Counted from the first letter of the stretch, positions 15,890 through 26,120 are shown. The stretch is 36,900 bases of DNA from SAR116 cluster bacterium AG-447-C21 (GCA_003212315.1 QCQB01000021.1:1-36900), one strand, 5' to 3'. Numbers and translations: made by a program. Notes: generated from the sequence alone by a model not told the origin.

Positions 15890-17236
15890 TTAATCTTTCT
15901 TACGGTCCTGCTGCCGTCTAGAACGAAATCTTTTCGCTCCGTTCGGTATCTTCTTTAGTTCTCCGCGAACTACAGTCAAAGCATTTTCATCAACAGATTT
16001 TGTTATAGTACTTCCTGCTCCAATAATAGAATTATCACCAACTTCAACCGGGGCTACCAGAGAGGTGTTTGAACCAATAAATACATCATCACCTATAACT
16101 GTGAGATGTTTGGAAAAACCATCATAGTTGCAAGTAATCGTACCTGCGCCTATATTCGCATTCTGCCCTACCTTAGCGTCTCCTAAATACGAAAGATGAT
16201 TAACTTTAGCACCCTCGCCTATTTTCGCCTTCTTAATTTCAACAAAATTTCCTATCTTTGCCCCCTTTTCAATTTCCGACTCCGGGCGCAATCGAGCGTA
16301 AGGACCAATGACAACTTCGTCGGATATAATTGCGCCTTCAAGGTGCGAAAAACTTTTTATCTCGACAGCTTCTCCTATCGTCACATTTTTTCCTATAACC
16401 ACATTTGGATGTATTATTGAATCTTTCCCTATTACTGTGTCATGAGAAAAGAAAGTCGTTTCTGGAGAAACTAGGGTAACCCCACCGCTTAACATTCTGT
16501 GACGGAGACGTGCTTGCATCATCGCTTCTGCTCTTGCAAGGTCTGCTCGAGAATCCACACCTAAACTTTCTGATTCTTCTCCCTCTACAACAACCGCATA
16601 CCCCCCTTTCGCCAAAGCAATTCCCACTATATCTGTAAGGTAGTATTCTTTTTTTCCATTATTCGGCGAAAGCTCTTCTAAAAACCCTGATATTTTGGCT
16701 CCATTAATGGCCATAACACCCGCATTATATAATTCAACAGGCTTATCAATGGTGTCCGCCTCCGAAACTTCGACTATTCGTTCTAATTTTCCATCATCAT
16801 CCAATACCAAGCGACCATATCTATCCGGGTTCTCAGTTCTAAAGCCCAATACGACGACATCAGGTGGGTTTTCGATTTCCCTTGCCTCAATCATTTTTTT
16901 TAGAGTCTCTGTAGTAATCATAGGATCCGCACCAAAGGCCACCAGAACAGTTCCAGATAAAGTTTTTAAATCCGCTAGTCCACATTTGACTGCGTCTCCA
17001 GTTCCAAGAGCATTTTGCTGAATTTTTATGGCGGCTGGCTTAACAACATCGCCTATAGTCTCGTGCCCCGATGGAATAACAACAACAATATGATCAGGCT
17101 GTAGTGGCTTTATTGCTTCAATGACATGGCATACAAGAGGTAGGCCTGCTATCTCATGCAATACTTTAAGTTTGCGGGAGTTCATTCTTGTTCCTTTGCC
17201 CGCAGCAAGAACAAGAGCTGATAATGGTTGTTGCAT
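15890..17236 (-). CDS. glmU: Bifunctional GlcN-1-P acetyltransferase / GlcNAc-1-P uridyltransferase
   Basis: GlmU catalyses the last two steps to UDP-GlcNAc. The N-terminal uridyltransferase domain has LVLAAGKGTRMNSRKLKVLH with the G-x-G-T-R-M nucleotide loop, then the typical GTGDAVKCG and YNAGVMA motifs. The C-terminal half is a left-handed beta-helix of hexapeptide repeats (for instance IHPNVVIGKNVTIG), with NHLSYLGDA and GAGTITCNYDG at the acetyltransferase site. The length of 448 residues is normal. The start is an ATG with AGGT four bases upstream. It is followed by glmS after 3 bp and is divergent from the HAD phosphatase gene. Confidence 0.97.
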   Translation of the reverse strand: MQQPLSALVLAAGKGTRMNSRKLKVLHEIAGLPLVCHVIEAIKPLQPDHIVVVIPSGHETIGDVVKPAAIKIQQNALGTGDAVKCGLADLKTLSGTVLVAFGADPMITTETLKKMIEAREIENPPDVVVLGFRTENPDRYGRLVLDDDGKLERIVEVSEADTIDKPVELYNAGVMAINGAKISGFLEELSPNNGKKEYYLTDIVGIALAKGGYAVVVEGEESESLGVDSRADLARAEAMMQARLRHRMLSGGVTLVSPETTFFSHDTVIGKDSIIHPNVVIGKNVTIGEAVEIKSFSHLEGAIISDEVVIGPYARLRPESEIEKGAKIGNFVEIKKAKIGEGAKVNHLSYLGDAKVGQNANIGAGTITCNYDGFSKHLTVIGDDVFIGSNTSLVAPVEVGDNSIIGAGSTITKSVDENALTVVRGELKKIPNGAKRFRSRRQQDRKKD

Positions 17237-17414
17237 TTGACCTATTCAAAAAAATTAATTTTGCCAACTCAATATGACACAAGCAAAAGATTAGTAGAAA
17301 TAAATATTTATTACTGAAAATGACAGGACGAAAAGACTGTTTTCATTAATTTACAACAATGGTGTATGATAATTAATTATAGTTTTTTTAATCTTCTATT
17401 GGTTGAATCCCCCA

Positions 17415-18080
17415 ATGAAACCATCGCTTATTATTTTTGACTTAGACGGAACTCTGGTAGATAGCGCTCCCGATCTTAACGCCTGTGCTAATCGGATCCT
17501 TAGCCAAATTAACAAGCGACCAGTTTCATTAGATCAAAGTAAAAACTTTATTGGGGATGGAGTTCGTGTTTTTATCGAAAAAACATTAAGTTTTGTTGGT
17601 CACTCGGCAAATCTCGAAGAGTTGAATGAAATTGAAAGATTGTTTCTAAAAGACTATCAAAAGAACTCAGCCGATCTATCTAAGCCTTATTCAGGAGTTT
17701 TAGAGACACTAACAAAATTAAAAAAAGCCGGGTTCCAAATGGGTGTATGTTCCAACAAGCCTCAAGAGGCAAGTGAGCATCTCTTGAAAACACTGAACCT
17801 CAGTCAATTTTTCAGTAAAATAGCTGGGGGAGATTATTATTCAGTGCGCAAACCAGATAAACACCATCTTTTGCATCTCATAGACGACCTTAAGGGTAAT
17901 CCTGCAAAAACTTTAATGGTTGGCGACAATGAGCATGACGCTGCAATGGCGAAAGATGGAAACGTTTATTTTATCTTCTGCACTTATGGGTATTCAAGAT
18001 TACCAATAAAAGAGATCATTTATGATGAAAGTATCAGTTCATTTTCAGAAATTATTGATCTCAATATTTTAAATAAATAA
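17415..18080 (+). CDS. gph: HAD phosphatase, phosphoglycolate phosphatase-like
   Basis: This 221-residue HAD-superfamily hydrolase probably removes 2-phosphoglycolate. Motif I is IIFDLDGTLVDS with D9 and D11, the cap domain is helical, motif II is the Ser of GVCSNKPQ, the lysine of motif III is in the SVRKPDK region, and motif IV is VGDNEHDAAMA. The ATG at 17415 is chosen. A TTG at 17403 is possible, but neither has a clear ribosome site. The gene is divergent from glmU-glmS, an arrangement I recall from several alphaproteobacteria. Other small phosphate esters could be the substrate. Confidence 0.8.
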   Translation: MKPSLIIFDLDGTLVDSAPDLNACANRILSQINKRPVSLDQSKNFIGDGVRVFIEKTLSFVGHSANLEELNEIERLFLKDYQKNSADLSKPYSGVLETLTKLKKAGFQMGVCSNKPQEASEHLLKTLNLSQFFSKIAGGDYYSVRKPDKHHLLHLIDDLKGNPAKTLMVGDNEHDAAMAKDGNVYFIFCTYGYSRLPIKEIIYDESISSFSEIIDLNILNK

Positions 18081-18104
18081 TCACATAACTTTATATGAGT
18101 ATGA

Positions 18105-19124
18105 TCAAGTGGCCTGTTTGACCTTAGGTAAAACTTCCTCAGCCATGAGTTGCATACAATCTGTGGCGGTCGCTTTATCCATTCCCGCCCACTCCATTGA
18201 GAGGATTAAATGGTTTACACCCAATTTTTTATTTATAGCAATCATTTGTTCCGCAACTTCATCAGGTGAACCAATTAAAAAACGGTCTCCAACAAGCGCC
18301 TCAAAATCTCCGGACAAGCTCTCCCCCTCCGGAAGCTGGTCACTCTGTCCAGTTGCATGATATGAGGCATACTTTTTGGCAACAAATGGCCCAGCCAGCC
18401 GCATCGCCTCTTCCTTTGTTTTTGCCACAAAAGCTTCTCTTCTCATAGGAAACTCTTCAGGAAAAGGTTTTCTTATTTTATCCAATAACCCTTTGTATGT
18501 ATCTACCTGCTTGATTAAAGTTTCTATCGTGGTATGGGGGTTAATGTACCAGCAGTCCCCATGTTCTGCGGCTCTTTTTAGAGCTATATCAGCATTAGCA
18601 CCAATCCAGATTGGAGGATTGGGTTTTTGAATTGGCTTGGGCCAACAAACAGCATCTTTAAGTTCGAAGTGCGTTCCTTTCATACAGACACTATCTTCAT
18701 TCCAAAGACGTTTAATCGCTATGAGGTTCTCATCAGTGCGTTTTCCACGGTCTTTTTGGCTCATCCCAAACGCGTTAAACTCAACTTCTCTGTAGCCAAT
18801 ACCAACACCAAAAATCATCCGCCCATTAGACAATATATCCAAAGTTGCCATTTGCTCCGCTATATCAAGTGGTTTGTGCAGGGGCAAAATAATTATCCCT
18901 GCGTTTAAGCGGGCCTTTTTTACTTCTCCTGTGAGTCTTGCCAAAATCGGCAGTTGCTGTAGTGCTTGGTAATCTGGGGTCGAATAATGTGAACCCTTGG
19001 TAATTGAAGCATATCCCAAACGGTCCGCTAAACAGGCCTGTTCAACGAGTGCCTGCGCCATTTTCACCATGTCAGCCCCAAACGGGTACTGGCCACGTAG
19101 CATAATACCTACCTCCAAAGCCAT
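18105..19124 (-). CDS. LLM-class flavin-dependent oxidoreductase
   Basis: This 339-residue TIM-barrel enzyme belongs to the bacterial luciferase-like (LLM) superfamily, using FMN or F420. Recognisable parts are the first strand EVGIMLRG, ARLNAGIIILPLHKPLDIAEQ, the signature LSNGRMIFGVGIGYREVEF and WPKPIQKPNPPIWIGA, then the C-terminal IGSPDEVAEQMIAI. This pattern fits monooxygenases or oxidoreductases of unknown substrate. GGAG lies seven bases before the ATG. It stands apart from its neighbours: it is convergent with gph and divergent from the PhyH dioxygenase gene, with which it could share a regulatory region. Confidence 0.8.
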   Translation of the reverse strand: MALEVGIMLRGQYPFGADMVKMAQALVEQACLADRLGYASITKGSHYSTPDYQALQQLPILARLTGEVKKARLNAGIIILPLHKPLDIAEQMATLDILSNGRMIFGVGIGYREVEFNAFGMSQKDRGKRTDENLIAIKRLWNEDSVCMKGTHFELKDAVCWPKPIQKPNPPIWIGANADIALKRAAEHGDCWYINPHTTIETLIKQVDTYKGLLDKIRKPFPEEFPMRREAFVAKTKEEAMRLAGPFVAKKYASYHATGQSDQLPEGESLSGDFEALVGDRFLIGSPDEVAEQMIAINKKLGVNHLILSMEWAGMDKATATDCMQLMAEEVLPKVKQAT

Positions 19125-19352
19125 TCTACGTCTCCCACTTTTTCTGACCTTTGTATTAACCCGATTAATATCAAATCAGCCAATAATTAGTTTAATTCAA
19201 TAAAAATAGTTACACCCATCACTGAGGTAAAACTGAATACATTTCCGTTTATCTTGACTGTGTTAGACCCTATAACATTGCCTAATCTCCTTGACCATAT
19301 TTTCTACCCATTACATGCTCCTATTACACAATATGAAAAATGGAACTTAATC

Positions 19353-20387
19353 ATGGAAACGATGTCAGCATTTGAAGACTCAACCGAGTTTGTAAATAAC
19401 GGAACAGAGTTACGAAGACGTCTCGATGAAAACAGTTATATTTTTATTCGCGGATTACTGCCAAAGAATACCATTTTGAATATCCGAAGCCGATTACTCG
19501 AAAAGGCATCATCAGGTGGATGGTTAAACCCTTCTTATCCCATTGAAAAAGGCGTGGCTAATCTGGCGGCGTCCTGCAAAGACCCTGAAGAACAGTATAT
19601 GAAAATTTTCCGTACACTATGGAAAGACGAGGAACTTCACCGTGCTCGAATTCACGAAAACGTATTGGAATTATTTGCAACAATTTTTGGAGAACCTGCG
19701 TTGGCACATCCAATGTTTGTTCAAAGGAACATTTTTCCTCAGCATGAAACATTTGACTTCACTACCGGTGCCCATCAAGACAAAGTACACATTGGTGGCT
19801 CTACCAATTATGCGATGTGGGTGCCGATCGGAGATTGTTCAATAGACAAAGGTCCTCTTGCGATTGCCTCAGGCTCCCACTTGAATGGGATATTAGATAC
19901 CCGAGTGGGAACAGGCGCAGGAGGGATGGATATCGCGGTGGAAATACCGGGAACATGGGTAAGCGGGCCATTTGAGGCAGGAGACGTTCTTATATTTTCG
20001 GATACGACTGTGCATAAAGCGCTTCCCAATAAAAGTGATGAGATCCGGCAGTCCTTCGATGCTCGCTATCAGCCAGTACGCACTACCGTCGCCGAACCAA
20101 ATCTCCATCCGTATTCTGGGACGGGGACTTGGCAAGAGGTATACTCTGAATGGGAGTCTAATGCAGGCCAGTATTATTGGGAAAAACTGAATCTAAAAAC
20201 TGTCCCATTTGATAAACAATATTACGAGGCGCGAGACCAGATGGCTTTTGAAATGGCTGAAAACGGGGATCGTTTATCTAGGGATACTTTACTGCGTATA
20301 ATTCAAAGGGATAAAGACGCAGAAAAGATCCATCGTGCTCAATCACTTATCAATTCCATGGATCGATCTGGCACGCCTAATCTTTAA
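19353..20387 (+). CDS. Phytanoyl-CoA dioxygenase (PhyH) family protein
   Basis: This is a non-haem Fe(II)/2-oxoglutarate-dependent oxygenase of the PhyH family, 344 residues from the ATG at 19353. The iron ligands are visible as H-x-D in TGAHQDKVHIGG and the distal His in DTTVHKALPNKS. The Arg of EIRQSF, a few residues later, is suited to hold 2-oxoglutarate. The middle PIGDCSIDKGPLAIASGSH is typical of the family. The frame also opens upstream with TTG at 19254, adding 33 residues that show no family feature. GGA stands nine bases before the ATG at 19353, so I prefer it, with doubt. It is divergent from an LLM enzyme and convergent with the M20 amidohydrolase. Confidence 0.8.
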   Translation: METMSAFEDSTEFVNNGTELRRRLDENSYIFIRGLLPKNTILNIRSRLLEKASSGGWLNPSYPIEKGVANLAASCKDPEEQYMKIFRTLWKDEELHRARIHENVLELFATIFGEPALAHPMFVQRNIFPQHETFDFTTGAHQDKVHIGGSTNYAMWVPIGDCSIDKGPLAIASGSHLNGILDTRVGTGAGGMDIAVEIPGTWVSGPFEAGDVLIFSDTTVHKALPNKSDEIRQSFDARYQPVRTTVAEPNLHPYSGTGTWQEVYSEWESNAGQYYWEKLNLKTVPFDKQYYEARDQMAFEMAENGDRLSRDTLLRIIQRDKDAEKIHRAQSLINSMDRSGTPNL

Positions 20388-20412
20388 TTCGAGTATACTA
20401 GGACAGCTGCTT

Positions 20413-21582
20413 TCACATGTTTCTTGGAAGACGCTGTTCTACTAATCTCGACCAGTAACTAGCTCCAACTGCTAAAAGTTGATCATTAAAGTCGTATTCC
20501 GGATGGTGTAATCCTGCACTGTCTCCATTACCTGCCCATATGTAACAACCGGGCCGCTCTTGCAGCATATAGGAGAAATCTTCTGCCCCCATTGATGGAG
20601 TAGGTTTAAGGTCTACCCCGTCCTCCGAACCTGCTATTTCTTTTGCTACATCAGCGCAGAAATTGGTTTGGGACACTGCATTAATCGTAGCTGGATACCC
20701 CTTATGATAAGTCAGTTCTGAATTCGCACCAAATGTTGAAGAAACACCATCCACTATTTGTCGAATTCGATCTGGGAGAGTTTCTTGAAGTTCACTATTA
20801 AATACGCGACAGGTACCCTTAAGCGTAACAGTATCAGGGATGATATTAAATGCTTCTCCAGCATGGAACTGCGTCACACTCACCACTAAAGATTCCTGAG
20901 GGTTTATATTTCGGCTTGTGATCGTTTGAAGCGCCAAAACAATGTGTGATCCAACAACCACAGGGTCAACGCCTTGGTGCGGCATCGCTGCATGAGACCC
21001 CCTACCTTGAATCAAAATTTCAAAGTTATCTCTTGCCGCCATCATTGGTCCCGGCGCGACAGCAAACTCACCTACCCTAATACCAGGCATGTTATGCATC
21101 CCGTATACTTCGTCAGCTGGAAACAATTTAAACAGTCCATCTTCAATCATTTTCTCGCCGCCGCCTTTGCCTTCCTCTGCAGGCTGGAAAACAAATTGTA
21201 CCGTACCATTAAAATTTTGTGTTTCGGAGAGATACTTCGCGGCTCCTAATAACATTGTAGTGTGACCATCATGACCACATGCGTGCATTTTCCCGGGCGT
21301 TTCCGAGCGATGCGCAATCGATCCCTTCTCCTGCAATGGCAGTGCATCCATATCAGCTCTAAGCGCTATTGATCCTCCGTTTCCATCACCGGATACCAAT
21401 GTTGCAACAACCCCAGTTCCTGCAAGCCCTCTATGAACAGACAATCCCATATCTTCTAATTTGTTTGCAACAAAGTCAGACGTTTTAAACTCCTCGAAAC
21501 CAAGCTCCGGGTTTTGGTGCAGATACCGCCGCCATACTGTCAGTTCCTCTTGATAATCTGCTATACGGTTAATTATTGGCAT
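20413..21582 (-). CDS. M20 family metallo-amidohydrolase
   Basis: This 389-residue protein belongs to the M20D group (hippurate hydrolase, IAA-amino-acid hydrolase, N-acyl-amino-acid amidohydrolase), which cleaves an amide to release an amino acid. Metal and catalytic residues are present: C102, H104 and H107 in MHACGHDGHTTM, E136/E137 in QPAEEGKGGG, the His of YGMHNMPG and the final His of GLHHPEYDF. A dimerisation domain lies in the middle (ARDNFEILIQGRGSHAAMP). It starts 34 bp after the cupin gene on the same strand and is probably co-transcribed with it. As it lies downstream of hyuAB, it might take an N-acylated or N-carbamoylated product further (inference). Confidence 0.87.
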   Translation of the reverse strand: MPIINRIADYQEELTVWRRYLHQNPELGFEEFKTSDFVANKLEDMGLSVHRGLAGTGVVATLVSGDGNGGSIALRADMDALPLQEKGSIAHRSETPGKMHACGHDGHTTMLLGAAKYLSETQNFNGTVQFVFQPAEEGKGGGEKMIEDGLFKLFPADEVYGMHNMPGIRVGEFAVAPGPMMAARDNFEILIQGRGSHAAMPHQGVDPVVVGSHIVLALQTITSRNINPQESLVVSVTQFHAGEAFNIIPDTVTLKGTCRVFNSELQETLPDRIRQIVDGVSSTFGANSELTYHKGYPATINAVSQTNFCADVAKEIAGSEDGVDLKPTPSMGAEDFSYMLQERPGCYIWAGNGDSAGLHHPEYDFNDQLLAVGASYWSRLVEQRLPRNM

Positions 21583-21616
21583 AAAAATACTCTCTGGGTT
21601 TAAAAATTAGGATAGG

Positions 21617-22177
21617 CTATGACTGGCTTTTCAATTCTTCCATGCGTCTATTAGATAGTTCAAAAAGCCCAACATTTTTTTCAACATCGTATGGCGCCTC
21701 TTTGAACGAGTCCGGATCCCATTCACTTCGGGGAGTTCCAAAAAAATCTCCTCCATAAACATGCAAACCACCCGTCAATTTAGTGAGAGGATTGTAAACA
21801 CCATGGATTGCTGTTTCATCAAGAAAACTGCAATCCTTTTCATTCATTATTTTCAATCCTAATTTTGTTAAACCGTCCGCTTCGGAACGACGATAAAAGG
21901 TATTTTCCTCACGACCTTGGTAAATACCAATTACCGCCCACATACTGTGGTCATGTGGCATCAAATTCATTTCCGGACCCCAAATAAGGTTGAGTACCGT
22001 TAAGTCATCGGAACGGTGCAAAGTATTGACACCTGCCTTTTGGGGTTCTCCAATAGCTTTCATCAGTGCCGCCGGGTCAGAGACAGCCTTGGCCACTACT
22101 TCTCTAACAGCACGTTGCTGATCTGTTTCCTGCATTGCAAGTCTGCAATCCGCACAAAATTGTTCGATTTCAAACAA
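21617..22177 (-). CDS. Cysteine-dioxygenase-like cupin (COG5553 type)
   Basis: This 186-residue single-domain cupin looks like the COG5553 group, related to thiol dioxygenases such as cysteine dioxygenase. The likely iron ligands are H75 and H77 in LMPHDHSMWAVIG and H125 in ETAIHGVYNP, with H139 close by. The strand AVIGIYQGREENTFYRR follows the His pair as in the family. The start is a TTG at 22177 with GGGG upstream. The first in-frame ATG is at codon 15, and the preceding segment (FEIEQFCADCRLA) looks like family sequence, so TTG is kept. It is followed by the M20 gene. The substrate may be a small thiol, but this is not shown. Confidence 0.7.
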   Translation of the reverse strand: MFEIEQFCADCRLAMQETDQQRAVREVVAKAVSDPAALMKAIGEPQKAGVNTLHRSDDLTVLNLIWGPEMNLMPHDHSMWAVIGIYQGREENTFYRRSEADGLTKLGLKIMNEKDCSFLDETAIHGVYNPLTKLTGGLHVYGGDFFGTPRSEWDPDSFKEAPYDVEKNVGLFELSNRRMEELKSQS

Positions 22178-22374
22178 AGTTTAACCCCCACAATAAAAAT
22201 TAATTCCTATTTTCATTTATTATCAGAAATTTAAAATAGGTCAAAAAATTACTTTTAATCTTATCAATCCAATACAAGTATGCAACAGAAGCCAATTGGT
22301 TTTTTTGCCACTATCAAAGAGCCCCCTAACTTTTCTATTGTAAACATCTCTTAACATTTTATATCAATCAAACT

Positions 22375-24027
22375 CTACTTTGATATTTTATAACCATAGT
22401 GCCTCGCGGCAGCCTGCTCAGAGATTAACCCTAAAGATAGATCTCGTTTTAACTTTTCCTTTGATCTTTCCGCAGGATCACCAATACCACCGCCGCCAGC
22501 CTGGACTAAAGTAATCGTGTCGGCGGGTTTAAGCGTATGCGCCCCTTTTGGATGAATAATTTTACCATTTATTCTATGTTCTCGAAGCGTTCCGGGGTGC
22601 CCATCATTATAACCAGAGGCTGGAAATTCCGTCCGGTTTGCCATTGATAAGACTGTCATCGGACTGCCAGTGTCATTCCTCAAGGTTACCTCTTGTCCCA
22701 TCCCCCCTCGAAACTTTCCAGGGCCACCGCTATCTGGGATCATCTTTTTACTTACCACGGTCATTCCAGTAATTGTTTCCCATATTTCAACCGGAACGGT
22801 TGCCATATTAGACGGCCCAGGCAAGCAGTCACGGCCATCTAATCCATCCAATGCTCCAAATCCACCAGCAGTAAAGTGAATGGTGGAAATCGGTCGCCCG
22901 TCTGGGTGGGTACCCTGAACAGTTAACAAATCTATCATTCCATTATCTGCCTGGATTTTATCAGCGGCTGCTTCAGATAGCGCGCCAAAAATAAGACCAG
23001 GAACAAAATGACCTATAGCGTGTCGCCCACCCGTAGGATATGGGGGCTGGGCATTCAACAAACAGCCCTCTGGCGCAGATACATGAATAGGACGGGTAGC
23101 ACCCTCATTATTTGGCAGACTTGGGATTGTAATGCATTTAATCGAATACAATGACATTGCATTAGTATAACAAAACGGGACGTTTATACCTCGCTTAACA
23201 CATTCCCCAGTTCCATCAAAGTTAATATCTATCGATTCATCTTTAACCTCGATGGTACACACAAGTGGAATTGATTCATCTATGGCTTCAATCATTATTT
23301 GATTTTTGTATAATCCATTTTTTATTTCTTGGATCTTGCTACGCATTGCTAATTCTGATTGTGATCTTATTGCATCACTAAGAGATCCTAAATCATTGAT
23401 GTTATATTCATCCATAAACTCTAGTAGCTGACGCCCACCCACTTCATTACATGTTACATTCGCGATTAAATCCCCAATCGTCGATTCTGGCGTCCTAACA
23501 TTCGCCTGTAGCAAATCTATTATAAATGGATTGGTTTTCCCTTGCTCTACAAGTTTAACAATTGGTAACCGTAGCCCTTCGTGAAAAATTTCAGTGGCAG
23601 CCGCTCCAAACCCTAAACCACCAATATCTGGAAGATGCGTAATCGACATTGTATATCCGACTAATTCTCCATTAGGTTTAAAGACTGGCCGCATGACGTT
23701 TATATCGAAAAGGTGTCCGGTGCCCATCCAGGGGTCATTAGTACAAATCACATCGCCTGGTGATAAAGAAGCAGGTGGAAATTTCTGCAACATGTACCCA
23801 AGAGTCCGAGGCGCTGTTCCGATAAAAACGGGAATAGAATGACTTCCTTGTGCAACCAACCGACCCTGTCGATCTAGAATTACCACGGTAAGATCGTAAC
23901 TCTCCGATACGATAGTAGAAAATGAAGTGCGAACTAATGTTGACTCTATTTCATCGGTTATTGAAACCAATCTATTCCATAGAATACCAAGAGATACTGC
24001 ATCAAACTGCGTTTCATTTACCTCCAT
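22375..24027 (-). CDS. hyuB: Hydantoinase B / oxoprolinase family subunit
   Basis: This is the 550-residue B-type subunit of an ATP-dependent cyclic amide hydrolase or carboxylase (N-methylhydantoinase, 5-oxoprolinase and acetophenone carboxylase family). Typical parts are the opening ILWNRLVSITDEIESTLVRTSFS, the segment GDVICTNDPWMGTGHLFD, HLPDIGG, the central DGTGECVKRGINVP, and FTAGGFGALDGLDGRD. The C-terminal GGGGIGDPAERS is also characteristic. It starts two bases after the hyuA stop, so both chains are made together and probably form the complex. The genes alone do not tell which cyclic amide or ketone is used. Confidence 0.9.
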   Translation of the reverse strand: MEVNETQFDAVSLGILWNRLVSITDEIESTLVRTSFSTIVSESYDLTVVILDRQGRLVAQGSHSIPVFIGTAPRTLGYMLQKFPPASLSPGDVICTNDPWMGTGHLFDINVMRPVFKPNGELVGYTMSITHLPDIGGLGFGAAATEIFHEGLRLPIVKLVEQGKTNPFIIDLLQANVRTPESTIGDLIANVTCNEVGGRQLLEFMDEYNINDLGSLSDAIRSQSELAMRSKIQEIKNGLYKNQIMIEAIDESIPLVCTIEVKDESIDINFDGTGECVKRGINVPFCYTNAMSLYSIKCITIPSLPNNEGATRPIHVSAPEGCLLNAQPPYPTGGRHAIGHFVPGLIFGALSEAAADKIQADNGMIDLLTVQGTHPDGRPISTIHFTAGGFGALDGLDGRDCLPGPSNMATVPVEIWETITGMTVVSKKMIPDSGGPGKFRGGMGQEVTLRNDTGSPMTVLSMANRTEFPASGYNDGHPGTLREHRINGKIIHPKGAHTLKPADTITLVQAGGGGIGDPAERSKEKLKRDLSLGLISEQAAARHYGYKISK

Positions 24028-24029
24028 CT

Positions 24030-26120
24030 TTAATCCCCTAACTCAGCGATAATATTCAAAGATGGATCAATGAATGCCTTAGCCCCAACCGTAATAAGGC
24101 AGGTTGACTCGCGCTCCTCTATTAGAGCAGGGCCTACGATTTCCATTCCTTCCGATAATAAATATCTATCGTAGATTGTAGTTGCCTGAAATCCACCCTT
24201 TTCAAAATAAACTTCACGAGATCCCTTGATCGCCGTCTCTAATTTCGCACTCTTTTCCGAATCTAATGCATAGCCCATCTTAAAATCAGGCTCAGGCCCT
24301 GAGGCTATAACCTTCCAATTTATAATTTCTATAGGTGCGTCTATCACGGCAAACGAATAGACCTCGGAATACCGTTCCTCAAACAATTTCCTAAGCCCAG
24401 AAAATATATGCTCTAACGACTCCTCCTCTGGAAAGAATACCTCGATTTCATGAGTTTGGCCAAAATACCGTGCCTCGATTTGCCTACTAATTCGAATTTC
24501 TTCATCAAGGACCCCAGCCTCTTTCAGCGATTTAGTTGTTTCATCGGCCAAGGCTTCAAATAAACTGGAAAACAATCTGACATCAATATCATCAACAATC
24601 ACTCGACGCGATCTTGATAATTCAAATGATAAAGGACTCGCTAAAAGGCCCAGCGCGGAGTAAACGCCTGCTCCAATAGGAAAAACAACACGAGGAATTT
24701 TTAGTTTTTCTGCCACGCCCATAGCGTGCAATGGCCCAGACCCACCAAAAGCAACCATTGTAGCATTACGATAATCAAAACCGCGTTCGGCCGCATGGAT
24801 GCGAAAGGCCCGGGCAATGTCTTCGCTTGCGCTATCATGTATTCCCCAGGAAGTTCTTAACGTAGACAAGTTTAATGGCAAACCAACATTTTTCTCTATA
24901 GCTACCTCAGATGCCCGCTTGTCTAATTTCATTTCTCCCCCCAGAAAGAAATTGGGATCAAGATAACCAAGCATTAAGTTTGCATCAGTAAGTGCGGCGT
25001 TCTCACCATTTTTACCGTAACATGCCGGGCCGGGGTTAGCCCCTGCGCTACGAGGTCCTACTTTAAGCAAACCACGCTCGTCAATGCCAGCTATCGAACC
25101 GCCTCCCGAGCCAATTTCAATCATATCAAGAACTGGGATCCTTAATGGAAAACCGCTTCCTTTCCTCGCCTCGTTAACTCGGTCTACTTCCATCTGCTCA
25201 CTTTTGAGTGGTTTATAATCTCGAACTAGTGCTCCCTTTGCAGTGGTTCCTCCCAGGTCAAATGACAGAATATTGGGAAGCTCCAAAGCTTTGCCTTGAA
25301 CTGCCGACATTAACATACCCGCAGCCGGCCCGGACTCAAGAAGGCGAACAGGAAACCTTCTAGCGGTTGTAGGCGATAACATACCACCGCTGGAAGTCAT
25401 GATGTATAATTGCCCTCCGAAGCCTAAATTGTTTAGGTTACTTTCTAATTTTTGGAGATAATGGTCTGTCATTGGTCGGGTGTATGCGTTAATTGCGGTA
25501 GTCGTCCAACGCTCGAACTCCCTCATATTAGGATAAACTTCAGACGATGCAGATACATAAAGATCTGGAAATTTATTCTTGAGAAATTCAACAACGGAGG
25601 TTTCATGGGAAGGATTAACGTAGCTATGCAAAAAACAAACCGCTAACGCCTTTATATTATGAGTTTCCACAAGTTCTTTGCTTGCGCCAAGAACCTGTTC
25701 CATATCAATCTCTATTTCGATATCTCCGTTGAAGTGTATCCGTTCAGAAACACCCTTTCGTAAATTACGTGGAACAATTGGCTCAGGGTAAGTAATGCGC
25801 AGATCAAAAAGCTCATAACGTTGTTCCATACCAGTATCTAAAATATCCTCAAAACCACTCGTAACTAACATTCCTGTTAATACGCCTTTTCTTTCAATAA
25901 CAGCGTTGGTTACAAGGGTCGTGCCATGGGCGATCACAGATACATCTGCAATTGGCACATTATTCTTTTTCAAAATTTCATTAATTCCATCAACAACAGC
26001 AGCAGATGGGTCTAACGGCGTTGTAAGTTGTTTATGAATTGCAAGCTTCTGTCCTGCTTGATCAAGCAACGCAAAATCCGTAAATGTGCCACCTATATCA
26101 ACACCTAAACGCCAAGTCAT
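24030..26120 (-). CDS. hyuA: Hydantoinase A / oxoprolinase family subunit
   Basis: This is the 696-residue A-type subunit and partner of HyuB, holding the ATP site of the actin/sugar-kinase fold. The phosphate loops are visible as GVDIGGTFTDFALL at the N-terminus and SFDLGGTTAKGALV in the middle. AFGGSGPLHAMGVAE is the conserved adenosine-side motif. The family hydrolyses hydantoins or 5-oxoproline with ATP, or carboxylates aromatic ketones. GGAG lies five bases before the ATG. The CMD-like gene is 63 bp upstream on the same strand, and hyuB follows after two bases, so the likely operon is CMD-like, hyuA, hyuB, perhaps with the cupin and M20 genes. Confidence 0.9.
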   Translation of the reverse strand: MTWRLGVDIGGTFTDFALLDQAGQKLAIHKQLTTPLDPSAAVVDGINEILKKNNVPIADVSVIAHGTTLVTNAVIERKGVLTGMLVTSGFEDILDTGMEQRYELFDLRITYPEPIVPRNLRKGVSERIHFNGDIEIEIDMEQVLGASKELVETHNIKALAVCFLHSYVNPSHETSVVEFLKNKFPDLYVSASSEVYPNMREFERWTTTAINAYTRPMTDHYLQKLESNLNNLGFGGQLYIMTSSGGMLSPTTARRFPVRLLESGPAAGMLMSAVQGKALELPNILSFDLGGTTAKGALVRDYKPLKSEQMEVDRVNEARKGSGFPLRIPVLDMIEIGSGGGSIAGIDERGLLKVGPRSAGANPGPACYGKNGENAALTDANLMLGYLDPNFFLGGEMKLDKRASEVAIEKNVGLPLNLSTLRTSWGIHDSASEDIARAFRIHAAERGFDYRNATMVAFGGSGPLHAMGVAEKLKIPRVVFPIGAGVYSALGLLASPLSFELSRSRRVIVDDIDVRLFSSLFEALADETTKSLKEAGVLDEEIRISRQIEARYFGQTHEIEVFFPEEESLEHIFSGLRKLFEERYSEVYSFAVIDAPIEIINWKVIASGPEPDFKMGYALDSEKSAKLETAIKGSREVYFEKGGFQATTIYDRYLLSEGMEIVGPALIEERESTCLITVGAKAFIDPSLNIIAELGD

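Noticed and set aside
17363-17373. Extended -10 promoter element (TGTATGATAAT) before gph
   Set aside because: The TG is not spaced one base from the hexamer and no -35 sequence lies at a proper distance.
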